Source of the DNA: Siderastrea siderea
Taxonomy: Eukaryota; Cnidaria; Anthozoa; Scleractinia; Rhizangiidae
Assembly (NCBI GenBank): GCA_964030785.1
Contig: OZ034967.1
Location: forward strand, 59,293,665-59,357,664
Direction of reading: 5' to 3'
Length of the DNA stretch: 64,000 nt
Every line of letters begins with the position of its first letter. The first letter of the stretch is position 1. The position numbers and the translations under genes are program-made. Under the pieces are notes generated by a model, which saw only the letters and a list, made by a program, of their open reading frames with translations, was not told the origin of the DNA and did not search any database. Positions 22,072 through 34,277 of the stretch are shown piece after piece.

Positions 22072-25000
22072 CTACGAGTCAAGCATAAGGCGCGATTTCC
22101 ATCGGGAATCGAGCGCTGCATTTCTGCGCGGAACAGTCCTTGTGGGATTTTCATCAGCTTGTACGGAGCTGTCCGCGCGTGGTAATCTCTCCCCCTTACT
22201 CCTAATTTCTAAGGGGTATAACTTTTGCACTGGCCTGGATAGGTGGATCGGTTTCCCTTTTGTAACTATCCTGACCCTAGCTCCTCTAACAACTCCGTCT
22301 TTCCCTTTCACTAGACTCTCTACTACTCCCGTTTTCCATTCCCCTCTTTTCTTTTCTTCCTCGAAAACTACAACTACATCTCCCACTTCTACTGTTCTAT
22401 CCTGATTACGTGTGTTACACCTATGAAATTCTCTCAAATTTGCTAAATACTCCCTTCGCCACCGGTTCCAAAAGTGACTTAATCGGGTACTTAGGTATTT
22501 AAACCTTGCGGAGCATTGCGCTTCACTCACCACATCATCTGGTTCTACGATCTCATCTGGAAGTGTTTTGATTCTTCGCCCATAGATCAAATGAGAAGGC
22601 GTTAACACTTGCTGGTCTACTTCATTGTATTCGTAGGTCAACGGCCTCGCATTTAGCGTGCATTCTACCTCCGCGAGCACTGTTAGTAACTCCTCATATG
22701 ACAACCTGGCATTTCCTAGCGTCTTTCGCAAACAATCTTTCACACTCGCAACCATTCTCTCAAAAAATCCCCCCCACCAGGGTGCCCTTTCTAAGTTGAA
22801 CCTCCACTCTACCCTCATATGCTCCAAATCCGTTCGGACTTCTGGATGATTGAATAGCTCATTTAAAGCCTTCTCAGTCGCTTGAAATGTTTTCGCGTTG
22901 TCAGACACAATAAGAGAGGGTGTTCCATTTCTCGCAGTGAATCTTCTGAAACAACGTCTAAACGCTGCGGCAGACAAGTCTTCTACTAATTCTAAACGGA
23001 CTGCTCTAGTCACACAACACGAGAACAACGCGATATACACTTTCTCCATTTCTCCCGTTTTACTTTTTACGTAGAGAGGTCCAGCAAAATCGACACCTAC
23101 TCTCGAAAATGGTGGGGCTTCCTTGACTCTAAACTCGGGCAGCGCAGCGGTAGGTGGGGAGCTGTACGGCTTTCCCTTTAGCTTCTTACAAGTAACACAC
23201 TCGCTCAGGGCCCCTTTCACTTCTTGCCTACCCCTTGGCACCCAGAACTTCGATCGCAATTCGGCTAATGTAGCCCTCACACCACTGTGGTGTACCCTTT
23301 CGTGACAATCTCGTATAATCAACTTAGTCAAATGGTGCTTTCTAGGTAGAAGGAAGGGTCTTCTGGCATCGAACTGTAAATCGGAATTGACTAGCCTACC
23401 TACGCATCTCAAAATCCCCCCTTGCTCTACAACGCCGAGTTCACTTACCAGTTGTTTGAAGTTGCCTTGCTTTTTCAATTCATCTTGGGCCGACTTGATT
23501 AATGCGATCTCAGCTTTATTTAACTCACTCACTTCCAACCTACCTGCCCGCTTTGTGTTTTCCGTTCGCTCCAAACCCGCCTTCAAATTATTTACAAACC
23601 GTCTAATCCAAGCGGTCACGCACACTAGCCTGTGTAGTTTGCTGTAATCATTCACGTTTACAACTGCCGTGACGCCGGTTTCTGCCTTCATTTCAACTAA
23701 CAACGCCGACGTCGACTTCTTCTCCTCGGACACACTCTCGGGAGTTTGAAAGACCTCAGCTGTGACGGGCCAGTCTTCTACCCGTCCTGTCAACCATTGC
23801 GGTCCACGCCACCAAAGTTCGTCTTCTTTCAGTTGTGATGCCAACGCTCCTCTCGAACCAAGATCTGCTGGATTCTCGACAGTTGAACAGTACGCCCATT
23901 CCTCCTTGTTTGTCAGCCTGAGAATTTCGTTTACTCTGTGTCGCACGAACTGCTTCCATTCACCCTTGTTCTGGATCCAGCTGAGCGCTGTTTTGCTGTC
24001 CAACCAAAATCTCACACCATTTAATTTCAGCTGTGACTGTAACGCGCTACGTACCGTGTTCATCAGTTGTGCCAGTATTCTCGCTGACATCAACTCCAGC
24101 CGTGGAATGGAGAGCTCTTTTAAGGGGGCAACTCTCGTCTTACTGGCAACTAATCTCGCGTGTGTCTGTCCATCATTTGTACGGTACACAAAGTAAACCA
24201 TGGCACAGTACGCTTTCTTGCTCGCATCCCCAAACCCATGCAAATAACACTCTGTCACACATTCTTTCCTCGCCTCATACAAACACCTACTCGTTTCAAT
24301 TTCCCTCGTTAGCAACAAATCTTCAACCCATTTACGCCATTTCCCTTTCATTTCCTCTGTCAACGTTTCGTCCCAATCAAACTTACTACTACAAATCTCC
24401 TGAAAGAGAATTTTCATGCTAACCGTCACTGGACTAATTAGCCCCAAAGGGTCTAACAAGCTGGCTAGCACGCTCAAAACATTACGCTTGGTGGGTTCTA
24501 AACCTTCTGCTTTTTCGGCGATGTGCGCAAGGCTAAGGTGAAAGGTGTCCGATTCGCAATTCCATACAACACCTAAAACCTTTTCTCCCTTCGACCCGCC
24601 CTGGGATTCTAATTTTGACTTTGCGTACGTTTCTTCATCTTCCAATCTTTTCACCATTTCCTGTTTTGTCACGGTCGTCTCGATCGAATTTATTCTCTCT
24701 TTCAATTTGGGGTCGTTGGTTTTCCATTTACGCAGTTTGAACCCCCCATTTGCCATTCTGACCTTTGCTTTGCTGTACAGATCGTACGCTTTATCGGTTG
24801 TGCTGTCACCCGAAACCAGATCGTCTACATAAAAACTTTCGACCATTTTCCTAACAAATTCAGGGTCGGCTTCTGCAAAGGTTGCTAGATGATGTCTTAT
24901 CGTTCCATTTAGCAGGAAAGGTGACGCATTCAAACCAAACACAACTCGACAAAACCGATACACAACAACACTCGAACTGCGGTCACGTACGTCATCCACC

Positions 25001-27456
25001 CACAGGAACCTCAAACAATCGCGGTCCTTTACATCTACTGATATATTCAAAAATGCCTTTTCGATGTCCCCGACGAGTGCGACCCTGTTTTCCCTGAACC
25101 TTACGAGTATTTCAAAAAGTAAAGGGTTTAAAGATGGCCCGGTGTGGAGACAGTCATTCAGGGAAATCCCATTCTTACCTTCCTTTGATGAAGCATCGTA
25201 AACTATCCTCAATTTTGTGGTCTCCGCGTCTTTCCGAATGACAGCTTGATGAGGCAAATAATGGACCTTGCACGCCCCCTCCAATTCCGTAACCTTTTCA
25301 ATGACACCCGAACTTAATTGCTCTTTGATGATAGAATCGTACTCTTTGAGTACTTCCGGTGCCCTTTTTAATCTTTTAATTTGGCCCTTCATGCGAGAAA
25401 AACTATTTTCATAATTACTGGGAAGGGGGTCGTGACCTTGTTTCCAAGGTAACTTAACTGAATACCTCCCATCAATAAAGTTAATCTCACTCTCGAACGA
25501 TTCGTGCACCTCATCGCTCGCCTTAATTCCTAAACTCTCTAAATCCCACAACTTGCTAACTGCGCTCTCTAAATTGGCCCTGTCAATTGCTACACTATTC
25601 TGTGATACAAAATTTACTGACACTTCCTGTTTGCTGTCTGATGGTTTCCGTTTTAGGGGGCCCGACAATACCCATCCAAGCTCAGTCTCTACTGCTACGG
25701 GTTCTTCCGGCTCCCCCCGTATTGTTCTCCCCTTCTGAAACTCCCACAAGTAATCCGATCCTATCAACAAATCTATTACGAGCTCTTCCTTAGTTTGACA
25801 AACGTCTGAAAACCACAGATCGCGCAAGTGTGGGAAATCGTTTTTGACAACCTCTACGTGCTCGTTGCTTATGTTGGATATTTCCGGCACAACATAAGCT
25901 TCAAGTCTAAGCGCCCGATCGCTCTTTAGAGGCATTACATCAAACCGAACGACTTCCCTTAATCCCGATTGTTTGGCGTTCTGCCCGAACGTATTTATAG
26001 TTACCCATTCGTTTCTTACAATTTCTAAGCCATAATTACTTGCGGCCTTAGCTGTTACGAACGACTTATGACTCCCTGAGTCAAACAAAACTCTCACCCT
26101 TCCCTGTGCACTCCCTTTAATCAAGGCTTGGGCAGTCTGAAGGGCGACTCTACTCTCCGTACCCACAAGCATGCTAGTTGGGCTACTTTCAGTTGGTTGA
26201 CCACCATCCCCCCCTGAGGATTGCGATTTCGCGTCACACAAACACGTGTTGTGAAAACCCTTGCATACCTTACATTTTACAGTCACTGTACAATCTCGGG
26301 CGCGATGGCCCTTGTCAATACACTTAAAACATCTACCAAACTTAAATAACAATTTCTTACGTTCATCAATGTTCGTGACCTTCTTGCAATCCTCCGGTGG
26401 GTGGTTTCCAAGGCAGAACGCGCATCTTCGATCATCCCCTCTCTTGGTAAACAGCGCGCTCGTGGTTTGAGGACCTTTTCGTCCGTCGCTGGGTCCAACT
26501 CGACGCGGCGTCAAACAGTGGTCCTCTCTCAGCTCCACTTCGATCTGAAGTTCCTTTAGCATGTCTCCTAGTGTCCACTCTAAGTAGTCCTTTCCCCTTG
26601 TGATCGTCAGCCGAATTGCATCAGGGATTTTTTCCAACAGCATTGGGACGGCAATTTCGGAATAGTTCGGTTCGTCTACTTCTAACGCCTGTAACGCTCT
26701 ATACTTGGTTTCTACGAAATCATAAAGGCTGCGCAGTCTTCGTGTGTCACCCTCATTAAATACGGGACGCGCATTTAACAGTTCGTTCACAAGTGCCCTC
26801 TGAACCGCAATTTTCTTGCCGTAACGTTTCTTCAACAGCTCTATCGCTGACTCGTAGTTCGCAGATGTCAGCGCAAATCCTCCGATTGCCGATCTGGCAG
26901 GTTCCATTAACAAGCTTCTCAGATACGAGAACTTGTCTACGTTCGAGAGCCCATCGTTGAGGTGAATGGCACTCTCAAAGGAGTCCCAGAACTCCTGCCA
27001 CTCGCCGATTTTTCCGCTAAATTTTCGTACCTCCAGCTTCGGGAGCTTCGCTCGTACTGTTTTCTGTTGGCTACCTGGTTGGTTAAAACTCTGGCCTGGA
27101 CTTGGACTCGCTTGACTGGGATGTGGTGTGAATAGCGTTGCAGTCGGGGAAGCCTGCTCATTCAGTCGTTCCTCGATGGCGGCCAACCTCTGTGTTGCGT
27201 CTGCCTTCAATCGGCCACTTCGTTCGATCTCCTCCGCCACCTCCTCTTCTGATACTTTTTCGTCCGCTGCTAACTCGGCCAGAATCAGATTATCTAACGG
27301 TAGAATTTTTTCAAGCTGTTCTTTTACGCTGGCTTTCCATTTCAACAATTCTGTCTTTCTGGTGATGGTGTATTCGCCCAGGAGACACTCGTCAGCCCCA
27401 TCAAGAGCTTTCATCAGCCAGCTACGATGGCCTGATCGCACTTTCTTGTTCGACAT
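22072..27456 (-). CDS. BEL/Pao gag-pol polyprotein
   Basis: An uninterrupted 1794-residue polyprotein. Approximate order: coiled N-terminus; DUF1759-type gag (KFSGKIGEWQEFWDSF, near 145); zinc knuckles with CAFCLGNH, CFKC and CKVC (about 340-405); aspartic protease with VLFDSGSHKSF (near 455); reverse transcriptase with the YVDDLVSG box (near 875); Pao-type A17 region and RNase H-like segment (HGFGDASKKAYCA, then WLDSKTALSWI); integrase H2C2 finger (HERVHHSG...CVTC, about 1385-1425); integrase core with VDFAG, SDNAKTF and a Glu in ERMVASVKD (about 1470-1565); and a C-terminal DUF5641-like tail. All catalytic motifs appear present. It starts about 30 nt after the primer-binding site and stops 10 nt before the polypurine tract, so one frame serves gag and pol. 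BEL/Pao origin rests on the DUF1759/DUF1758/A17 order. Confidence 0.95.
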   Translation of the reverse strand: MSNKKVRSGHRSWLMKALDGADECLLGEYTITRKTELLKWKASVKEQLEKILPLDNLILAELAADEKVSEEEVAEEIERSGRLKADATQRLAAIEERLNEQASPTATLFTPHPSQASPSPGQSFNQPGSQQKTVRAKLPKLEVRKFSGKIGEWQEFWDSFESAIHLNDGLSNVDKFSYLRSLLMEPARSAIGGFALTSANYESAIELLKKRYGKKIAVQRALVNELLNARPVFNEGDTRRLRSLYDFVETKYRALQALEVDEPNYSEIAVPMLLEKIPDAIRLTITRGKDYLEWTLGDMLKELQIEVELREDHCLTPRRVGPSDGRKGPQTTSALFTKRGDDRRCAFCLGNHPPEDCKKVTNIDERKKLLFKFGRCFKCIDKGHRARDCTVTVKCKVCKGFHNTCLCDAKSQSSGGDGGQPTESSPTSMLVGTESRVALQTAQALIKGSAQGRVRVLFDSGSHKSFVTAKAASNYGLEIVRNEWVTINTFGQNAKQSGLREVVRFDVMPLKSDRALRLEAYVVPEISNISNEHVEVVKNDFPHLRDLWFSDVCQTKEELVIDLLIGSDYLWEFQKGRTIRGEPEEPVAVETELGWVLSGPLKRKPSDSKQEVSVNFVSQNSVAIDRANLESAVSKLWDLESLGIKASDEVHESFESEINFIDGRYSVKLPWKQGHDPLPSNYENSFSRMKGQIKRLKRAPEVLKEYDSIIKEQLSSGVIEKVTELEGACKVHYLPHQAVIRKDAETTKLRIVYDASSKEGKNGISLNDCLHTGPSLNPLLFEILVRFRENRVALVGDIEKAFLNISVDVKDRDCLRFLWVDDVRDRSSSVVVYRFCRVVFGLNASPFLLNGTIRHHLATFAEADPEFVRKMVESFYVDDLVSGDSTTDKAYDLYSKAKVRMANGGFKLRKWKTNDPKLKERINSIETTVTKQEMVKRLEDEETYAKSKLESQGGSKGEKVLGVVWNCESDTFHLSLAHIAEKAEGLEPTKRNVLSVLASLLDPLGLISPVTVSMKILFQEICSSKFDWDETLTEEMKGKWRKWVEDLLLTREIETSRCLYEARKECVTECYLHGFGDASKKAYCAMVYFVYRTNDGQTHARLVASKTRVAPLKELSIPRLELMSARILAQLMNTVRSALQSQLKLNGVRFWLDSKTALSWIQNKGEWKQFVRHRVNEILRLTNKEEWAYCSTVENPADLGSRGALASQLKEDELWWRGPQWLTGRVEDWPVTAEVFQTPESVSEEKKSTSALLVEMKAETGVTAVVNVNDYSKLHRLVCVTAWIRRFVNNLKAGLERTENTKRAGRLEVSELNKAEIALIKSAQDELKKQGNFKQLVSELGVVEQGGILRCVGRLVNSDLQFDARRPFLLPRKHHLTKLIIRDCHERVHHSGVRATLAELRSKFWVPRGRQEVKGALSECVTCKKLKGKPYSSPPTAALPEFRVKEAPPFSRVGVDFAGPLYVKSKTGEMEKVYIALFSCCVTRAVRLELVEDLSAAAFRRCFRRFTARNGTPSLIVSDNAKTFQATEKALNELFNHPEVRTDLEHMRVEWRFNLERAPWWGGFFERMVASVKDCLRKTLGNARLSYEELLTVLAEVECTLNARPLTYEYNEVDQQVLTPSHLIYGRRIKTLPDEIVEPDDVVSEAQCSARFKYLSTRLSHFWNRWRREYLANLREFHRCNTRNQDRTVEVGDVVVVFEEEKKRGEWKTGVVESLVKGKDGVVRGARVRIVTKGKPIHLSRPVQKLYPLEIRSKGERLPRADSSVQADENPTRTVPRRNAALDSRWKSRLMLDS

Positions 27457-27489
27457 TCTTTCTCAGTCAATCCGGCTCCAAAGGACCAG

Positions 27490-28006
27490 GTTTTGCGGAA
27501 TCTTCCACTGCGTTAAGGAATATCTCCGCGCGGCTGGTTCAACAAACACTCAGGACTGTATCTATCGTTTTCTTGACTTTATTGGACTTCGTTCGTACAT
27601 TCGTTCTGTTCACTCTAATCATTCTAACCGTTCTAACTTAACATTACAATGCTCACTAGTTTAATAGTCATCGGACGTAAACGCCTTAGCTACGTAAGTC
27701 CGGCCGCAAACCCAAGTTGGCATAAACTCACTATTGTTTCTTTGCGGTAACGCTCATGCATTATACTAATTTCCTTAGCGTGGGCTACGATATCTATTGA
27801 TAATTACCGAACATAATTTGATTACAATCTTTTTAAAACCACTAATGTTAATAACTACAAACTGATACATATCTCTAACTTGTTACAGGAAGTACTTGTA
27901 ACACCCAATGTGAATTTCTGCTCGCAAGGGCACTAAAATTACTGAAAACGTGTTTGAACTGAAACTAACAAAACCACGAAAAATAATACTAAATCTTGTC
28001 ACAACA
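27490..28006 (-). repeat. 5' LTR of BEL/Pao element
   Basis: 517 bp, same length and apparently same sequence as 21535-22051. It carries the promoter for the element's minus-strand transcript. Confidence 0.93.
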
Positions 28007-28010
28007 CCAT

Positions 28011-29055
28011 GCATATGATTATTATCATACGAGTGTTGGGTGTGACTTATCGCATGAAAGCTTTACGGAACTAGAGAGAGGAAGAGAAAGGACCCTGGAA
28101 ACGACTTGTTAACTAAAGGACACTAGAAGGCACTAGGTTGACGTGATTATGTCAAGGAGCACTTAGTTCTCTTTTACGTTGAGTTTTAATACCCTGCTGG
28201 GCCCTGGGACCAACCTCCGGTTCCCTTAGCCTTCCCAGGGCTCCTCTGTCTAACACCTGTTTCGTAGTTTCAGATTTTATCGTTCATTTATCTAGTGTTC
28301 CTTTATCGCTCATTTTCAGGGATCATCCATGTAAGTTTTTGTTTCCTTATCGCCTTGTTTCCCTGTATCAATCTATTTTGTTTTTTTTCTCGGTCAATCA
28401 TTTTTTTGTACATTTTTTGTCATTTAGTTTTTACCGACACTGACACTCGAACGACGCAGATCACAAATAACTGAGGTTGTTGAAGTTGAAGTGTCTTTTG
28501 GTTAACGCTGCGCCGCAAACACGATAAAAATATTTCGCCAAAAGGTTCGGGTAAAAATAATTTTGCGAAAACGTTTGAAATTACTATGCTAATATGAACA
28601 ATCCCAGCCAGAATTTGGCGAGAACTTAAAAAATAACCTTTGTTCTTGGAGTTAAACTGAAATAAAGGAATTTATGTTGTTACCTTTGTGTGCTTCATAG
28701 TTAACTTGAGAGAAACGCAAGAATTAAATCCCTTGAGAAGACGTCAGTCTTTCTAAGTAGCGAAAATGAGTTCCCGCAACCTCCCCCTTCAAAACATTAC
28801 AAAAGAAAGAAATATAAAAGAAAAACCCCAATTCGGAATAGAAACCATCAGCGTAATAATCGCCTTGTGGACAAAACTCTCTCTTTCCGTTTTTGCATTC
28901 CGTCAAATATATAGATATACATAACAGCTTCTTCTACATAGGATACAATTTAAACAATATCAATACAGGCCATCGGCGCCACATGAAGTTTATACATAGA
29001 AGCCTCAGTAAATAAGCAATACAGCCTAACTTATCAGTGAATCTGTGGTAGAAAA
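28011..29055. other. Upstream region of JmjC gene, no gene recognised
   Basis: AT-rich sequence. A CCCTGGGACC...TTCCCAGGG foldback-like fragment at about 28195-28240 belongs to the same family of short 'CCCAGGG' hairpins seen at 6060 and 33040. No exon is supported. Confidence 0.4.
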
Positions 29056-32000
29056 ATGTTTCGTTGCGCAGTTGTACTCGTCCTTTCAGTAATGAATTTT
29101 CTGTCCTCCTGTCTCGGTGTGATTGTTTTTAGAGTATGTTTGTCATTGGCAAGTATCAACGCACCCTAATCTAGAAACAAAGCGAGATTATGCCTCGATT
29201 CCTGGTCATTTAGAGCCTCTCGGTGCAAAGAGCGTAAAACATTCTCTGGAAGTTATTCAAACTTATCCAGATCCCAAAACGTTTTTCAAAACACACGTGG
29301 TCGCCAGTAAACCAGTTCTGATCCAGAACGCAGCGAAATTGTCGTCAGCCTTCGCAAAATGGACCGACGATTATTTCCTGTCATTTCCCGAGGCGACCGC
29401 ACACAAAATTGTGCCGGAACAAGGAAAAAACGAGAAGCGATCCTTACCGTCAAGGGAAATTTCGTTTAGTGAATTTGTAAAGACCTCCAAGGAAGAGGAT
29501 ATTTATATGGTGAGCTCTATGCCCAAGTTTATCAGGTACGTCGAGCACATTTCCATCTGCAACTTTCCAGCCTTGAAGCAACCTTTGTAGCCGTCGTCCT
29601 TGATGACGTGCGTACTCTTTTTCAAAAAATGAAATCGTTATTTTGTAAATAGGATAATATCTCTGTATTAGCGCAATTGGGCGTAGCCAATGCACTTCAC
29701 TGGATATCAGACAAGTACGTTTAAACTTAAATATAGACAAGCAAGTTTAAATACCTAATCAAAAGGACTAATGTGTGATGCCATTTTCGTCGTCACCAAA
29801 TATACGGCCTATACGAGCACGTGCCGCTGGTTTTTGGCCTCTCTTCTTGAACAGGGTATATAATTTTATGCGAGTCTCCTGTCCTAGATAGCCTGAGCTT
29901 GTCCTAAAAAGGGTATGGCTGCACGATTGTCGTCAGCAAATATGGATTCTACAGTATTCAGCAATCCTAGATGGGTCAGACTTTGCCAGTCTTAAAAACC
30001 TTTTTTTAAATTGCGTATAACAAGGGAGTGTGTATTTTGACAGGGACACGAATTCAGGCTGGGACTACACTATACCGGATAGACTATATAGGATAGGCCC
30101 TCGGTTCACACATAAAAGGCTAATTTTGACACGATTTTTGATGTGGTGTAATGCGGTGCCTCTCCGATCTTGAAGGGGAATCGTCATGTATCGGATAGGT
30201 TTCCGTGCCACTCCTCGGGGAAGTGTGTACAGGGATTCGATCCGAAATGGAAGTCATTTACTAAGAAGACTTTAAAGAAACGCTGCGTTCTGTTTTCTAC
30301 GATTGTTTTGGGCCTTTAAAGGGGATATTGTTGTAGGCTAATGCAAGTTGATGTGTATGGTATGGTTTTTGGCCTCTTTGTCCTGAACAGGGTTTATAAT
30401 TTTTGTATCTGTCCTAAACAGTGTCTGAACTTGTCCTAAACAGGGTATGGTTGTACAATTGTCGTCGTTAAATATGGCTTATAAATACAGGATTTAGCTA
30501 TTTAGATCGAAGACGTTTGACGGTCTTTAAAACACTTTTAAATTATGCAAAGCATGAGAGTGTGTATTTCAATCATTTTTCTTAAACGGGGACCTAAAAT
30601 GAAGGGTGTTATCTTAAACAGGGTTAAATGTAACTAATTTTATATATGTCCTTTTTTTTTATTACTTAATAAGTTGTACGCTTTTGCAATATTGTAACAA
30701 ATTTACAGTCATCCAAATAAAGCTTGTTGTTGTTGTTAATTGGTATTTTAGGCCTTTTTTTGTCCTTAACAGGGTCAGGGTTTCAGATTCTTAGTGGCAC
30801 CCCTATACCCAAACATGGGTCAATTGGCCCCCGGGTAATAATTAAACTTGCAATGTCAGTTTGAGTGGTTCTTGCCATGTAATTTCTTTTCTTTTTCATC
30901 ATCAAGGAATGATGTGCTGCTTCCTCCACCGCTCTTGTGCAGAGACATCACAGAAAAAGGAATCTTAACTTCCGCAGTGAGTTAAAAAAAAAAACCTTGT
31001 TACCGTTCTCTACGTTGATTATTATGCAACTAATTCCGTTAATAGCTGAAAATAAGCCGAAACGCCGAGCATCAGCATTCACACCTGTAAGATGAAAAAG
31101 CTCTTCAAGAACACCAACCTTGTACAAGCCAGCCTCAAACTAGAATTCCGAGCAAAAATATTTTTAGGTTTAATTTTCGTAATTTTACAGCCACGAGTGA
31201 CTTTTTGCTAGGTATAATTATATATTCGTTTAACTATGGAGGGCATTGGTGTCTGGAAAGACATCATCCGGAGGTGCATATGTATATGTAGCGAAACGAC
31301 AACGACAACGACGATGATAATGATTGTGGTGAGGAGGAGTGAGAGTAGGAAAAGGATGATGACGACGACGGCGATGATGATACTGATATGATGATGACGA
31401 TGATGATGAGGACGAGATTAAGGATATGAAGACAATGATGATGATGATAACGATGATGACGATGATGATGATGATGACGTTGCGACAATGAAAATGACGA
31501 TGATTATATTAATCGAATGATTTTAACACAGGTGATGTGGTTCAGTAGCGGAGGAACCAAGTCTGTTCTTCACTTGGATGATGGACTGGACAACATCAAC
31601 TGTCTGTTCAGAGGCACCAAGGAACTTTTATTCATTGATTATCACAAATATAAACACGCGGTATGTAATCTGGTTTTAAAATATCCCCTCCTTAACTTGG
31701 GTACACTTGGACGGGTAGAATCCCCCTCTCGCTAAAATTGCCGGGTAGATGAAACCGTTTAATTACCAACCGTCTGCAGTAAGATTATGTTCTAAAATTG
31801 TCTATATTCGTTGATGGTTTGTTAGCGAAGTAATTCGCGTCTTCTTGACCTAGATAAACTAATATGTCACAACTGTCTTTTCGTGATACCAGACGTCATT
31901 GAAACAAGATGGGATAAAAATGTCAAAATCTGAGATCTAGAAGAAGCAAGCACCACGTCTAGCCTCATGCTAGCTACGGTCCAGCTTTAGGAGCCATTTT

Positions 32001-34246
32001 CAGGATTTCTTTGTTTTTGACCTTTTAAAAAATAATACCCGTACGATATTTAATCTCCACCACTTACCTGACCACATGCTCTCTTTTAGGTTCCCATTGA
32101 TTTTCCAGATGGCGGTTATTCCGGTGTGGACGTAGATAGGTATGAGCTTTTGTTGTAACAACCTTTCAACAGACATACTTATAGGAAGATGCCGATTTAC
32201 TGGAGCTGTTTTCAATTGAGTATCGAAAATAAAATTGCATGTGCTTTGGTTTTGCTTTACTTAGCTCTGTGATTGGTTAAACGAAACTCGCGCCATTTTT
32301 TTCAACCAATCAGAAGTGAAACCGAAACGAATCGTGACTTGCTTGCGCACGGTTTCCCGCGCTTGGCGCCGGTTACATGGATTTGCTTCAACTTCTGATT
32401 GGCTCATTTTTTGTTTTGTTCCTGTTGTGATTGGCCAGAATAATTACTTCGGTTTTGGTTTTACGACACTAAATTTAAAACCACTCTAATGATAGCTTGG
32501 AACAAATGGTCATTCAGGACTGGTTAATTCTGTACATTAGATAAAAAACTTAGCAGTGTGAAAGTCAACCTGTTAACATTAAGTAAAATGTCCTACAAAA
32601 TTCTAGCAGAGAACTGTTATAAGGGCCTAGGCTGAAAAAGTGTGCATGCATACCAAATCAATACTAAACATAGTTTGAATCTCGTTGGTTGAAAACGGTT
32701 TGTATGTTGGTTTGCTTGTTGTTGTTGTTGTTGTTGTTGTTTTGCATTGGTTTGAATCGGAAATGGGAAACAAACACTGAAGTAGCCTTTGAAAGTCATT
32801 GTCGTAAGTATAAAGAGATTTGTCTGTTTTATCATTGTTTCAGGGTAGACTTTGAGAAATATCCTGGATTAATTCACGTTGAGTACTACAATGTGACCAT
32901 GCAGGCTGGAGACTGCTTGTTTATTCCACAAAGATGGTAAATGTAGGATCATGGGTCAGGCTTAAAAAGAATCATCTGTCTTTTCCAGTGGAACGTTTCA
33001 GTGTGATCAAGGGAAAGTGATCTGGTTTCGCAGCTATCCCAATCTCGTCCCCAGAGCCCGCGCGCATTTAAGGTCAGCTGACCAAAAGGAATGCGGCCTC
33101 TGGGAACGAGATTGTAGCTATCCTCGAGTTCTGATGTGCGTAAGCAGTTAAAAAATCGCGCGACAATGGAATCGACCACCAGTAGCAGTATTTGATAAGA
33201 GCTACTTAATAGGAAACCAAATCAAACAATGCTGAGTCTACTAGTGGCAAACAAGATACACAAACCGTAAAGTAATTTCGTTTATGCAAAATTTAAGGTC
33301 AGCTGTATCTATACGTTTCGCATAGATATAAGCACAATTCAGGACATTCCCATTCACGCGTGTTTTGCGTTTTCAATAGTTTTCGCTGTCCTCTCAGACA
33401 ATGAACTACAAAGGTACTTTGTAATGACTAGCTCTGATGTTAGTAAGTTATCGTTTTTAAAGAGCCCATTTGTCTGCCACTTTATATGAATGTCTAATGA
33501 ATATCTCAATCAACAAGAAACTGGTCGTAAAGTCCTATGATAAAATGCTCCTATATGCTTATGTTGACTGAGTTTGCTCTAGTCGGATGGGAAAATATAT
33601 GGCTCTCGGTCATCGCGTACGCACCTCACTGCGCTAGGTCTACGGCTAGTACCTCGCTTTGAAATAGTTTCCCGTGCAGCCCTTCCACTCCGACAATAAA
33701 TACATATTTTTCTTTGTTGAAGGTTCCAACAAGTGCGTTCATACGGTCGAAACATAGCAGTAAACCTTTGGTGGCAACACAATCCGGGTTTTGTTCCCGA
33801 AGACGGCGATGGAATGGAACCAAATCAAACTCTCGAGAAGTTCAACTTTCACTCAATCAGGGAAATAGTTGCAAAAAGGGAGTTGTTGTAAGTGCATAAA
33901 TATACGTAAATTAACACTTAGCACTTGCCTTTAACAGGAAATTCATTTTCACTTGCAGTTCTTTTAGCGCTGCATCTCCAGAGACAAAAAGTTAACATTT
34001 CAGTTTTTTTTTACACTACTCTTCTATTCACCGTGGACGAGTTTGTTTTTTGGTAAACAGGGCAGTCAAATAGCGGAGCCGGTTACTATGACAAGAAAAC
34101 GGCAATCTAAATGAAATGTATCAGACGATTCTTTTCACCTCTACAAGAAAACAGTCTAGTCTACTCTGCCGCCCTTGAGTTGGTTTCTCCTTGTACTCCA
34201 ATGAAGAAATTATTACTAATGTTTCTCGATGGGTGTCAGTAAAACG

Positions 34247-34277
<31 letters not shown>

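Larger units (their letters stand above)
21535..28006 (-). mobile_element. Intact BEL/Pao LTR retrotransposon
   Basis: A 6.47 kb element on the minus strand, bounded by two 517 bp LTRs that look identical by eye and flanked by CCAT (21531-21534 and 28007-28010). A polypurine tract (GGGGGGGAGAG in element orientation) abuts the 3' LTR at 22052-22062. Next to the 5' LTR at about 27472-27489 lies a primer-binding site TGGTCCTTTGGAGCCGG, which resembles the 3' end of tRNA-Tyr with a mismatch. One long open frame covers gag and pol. Identical LTRs and an unbroken frame indicate very recent insertion. Confidence 0.95.
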
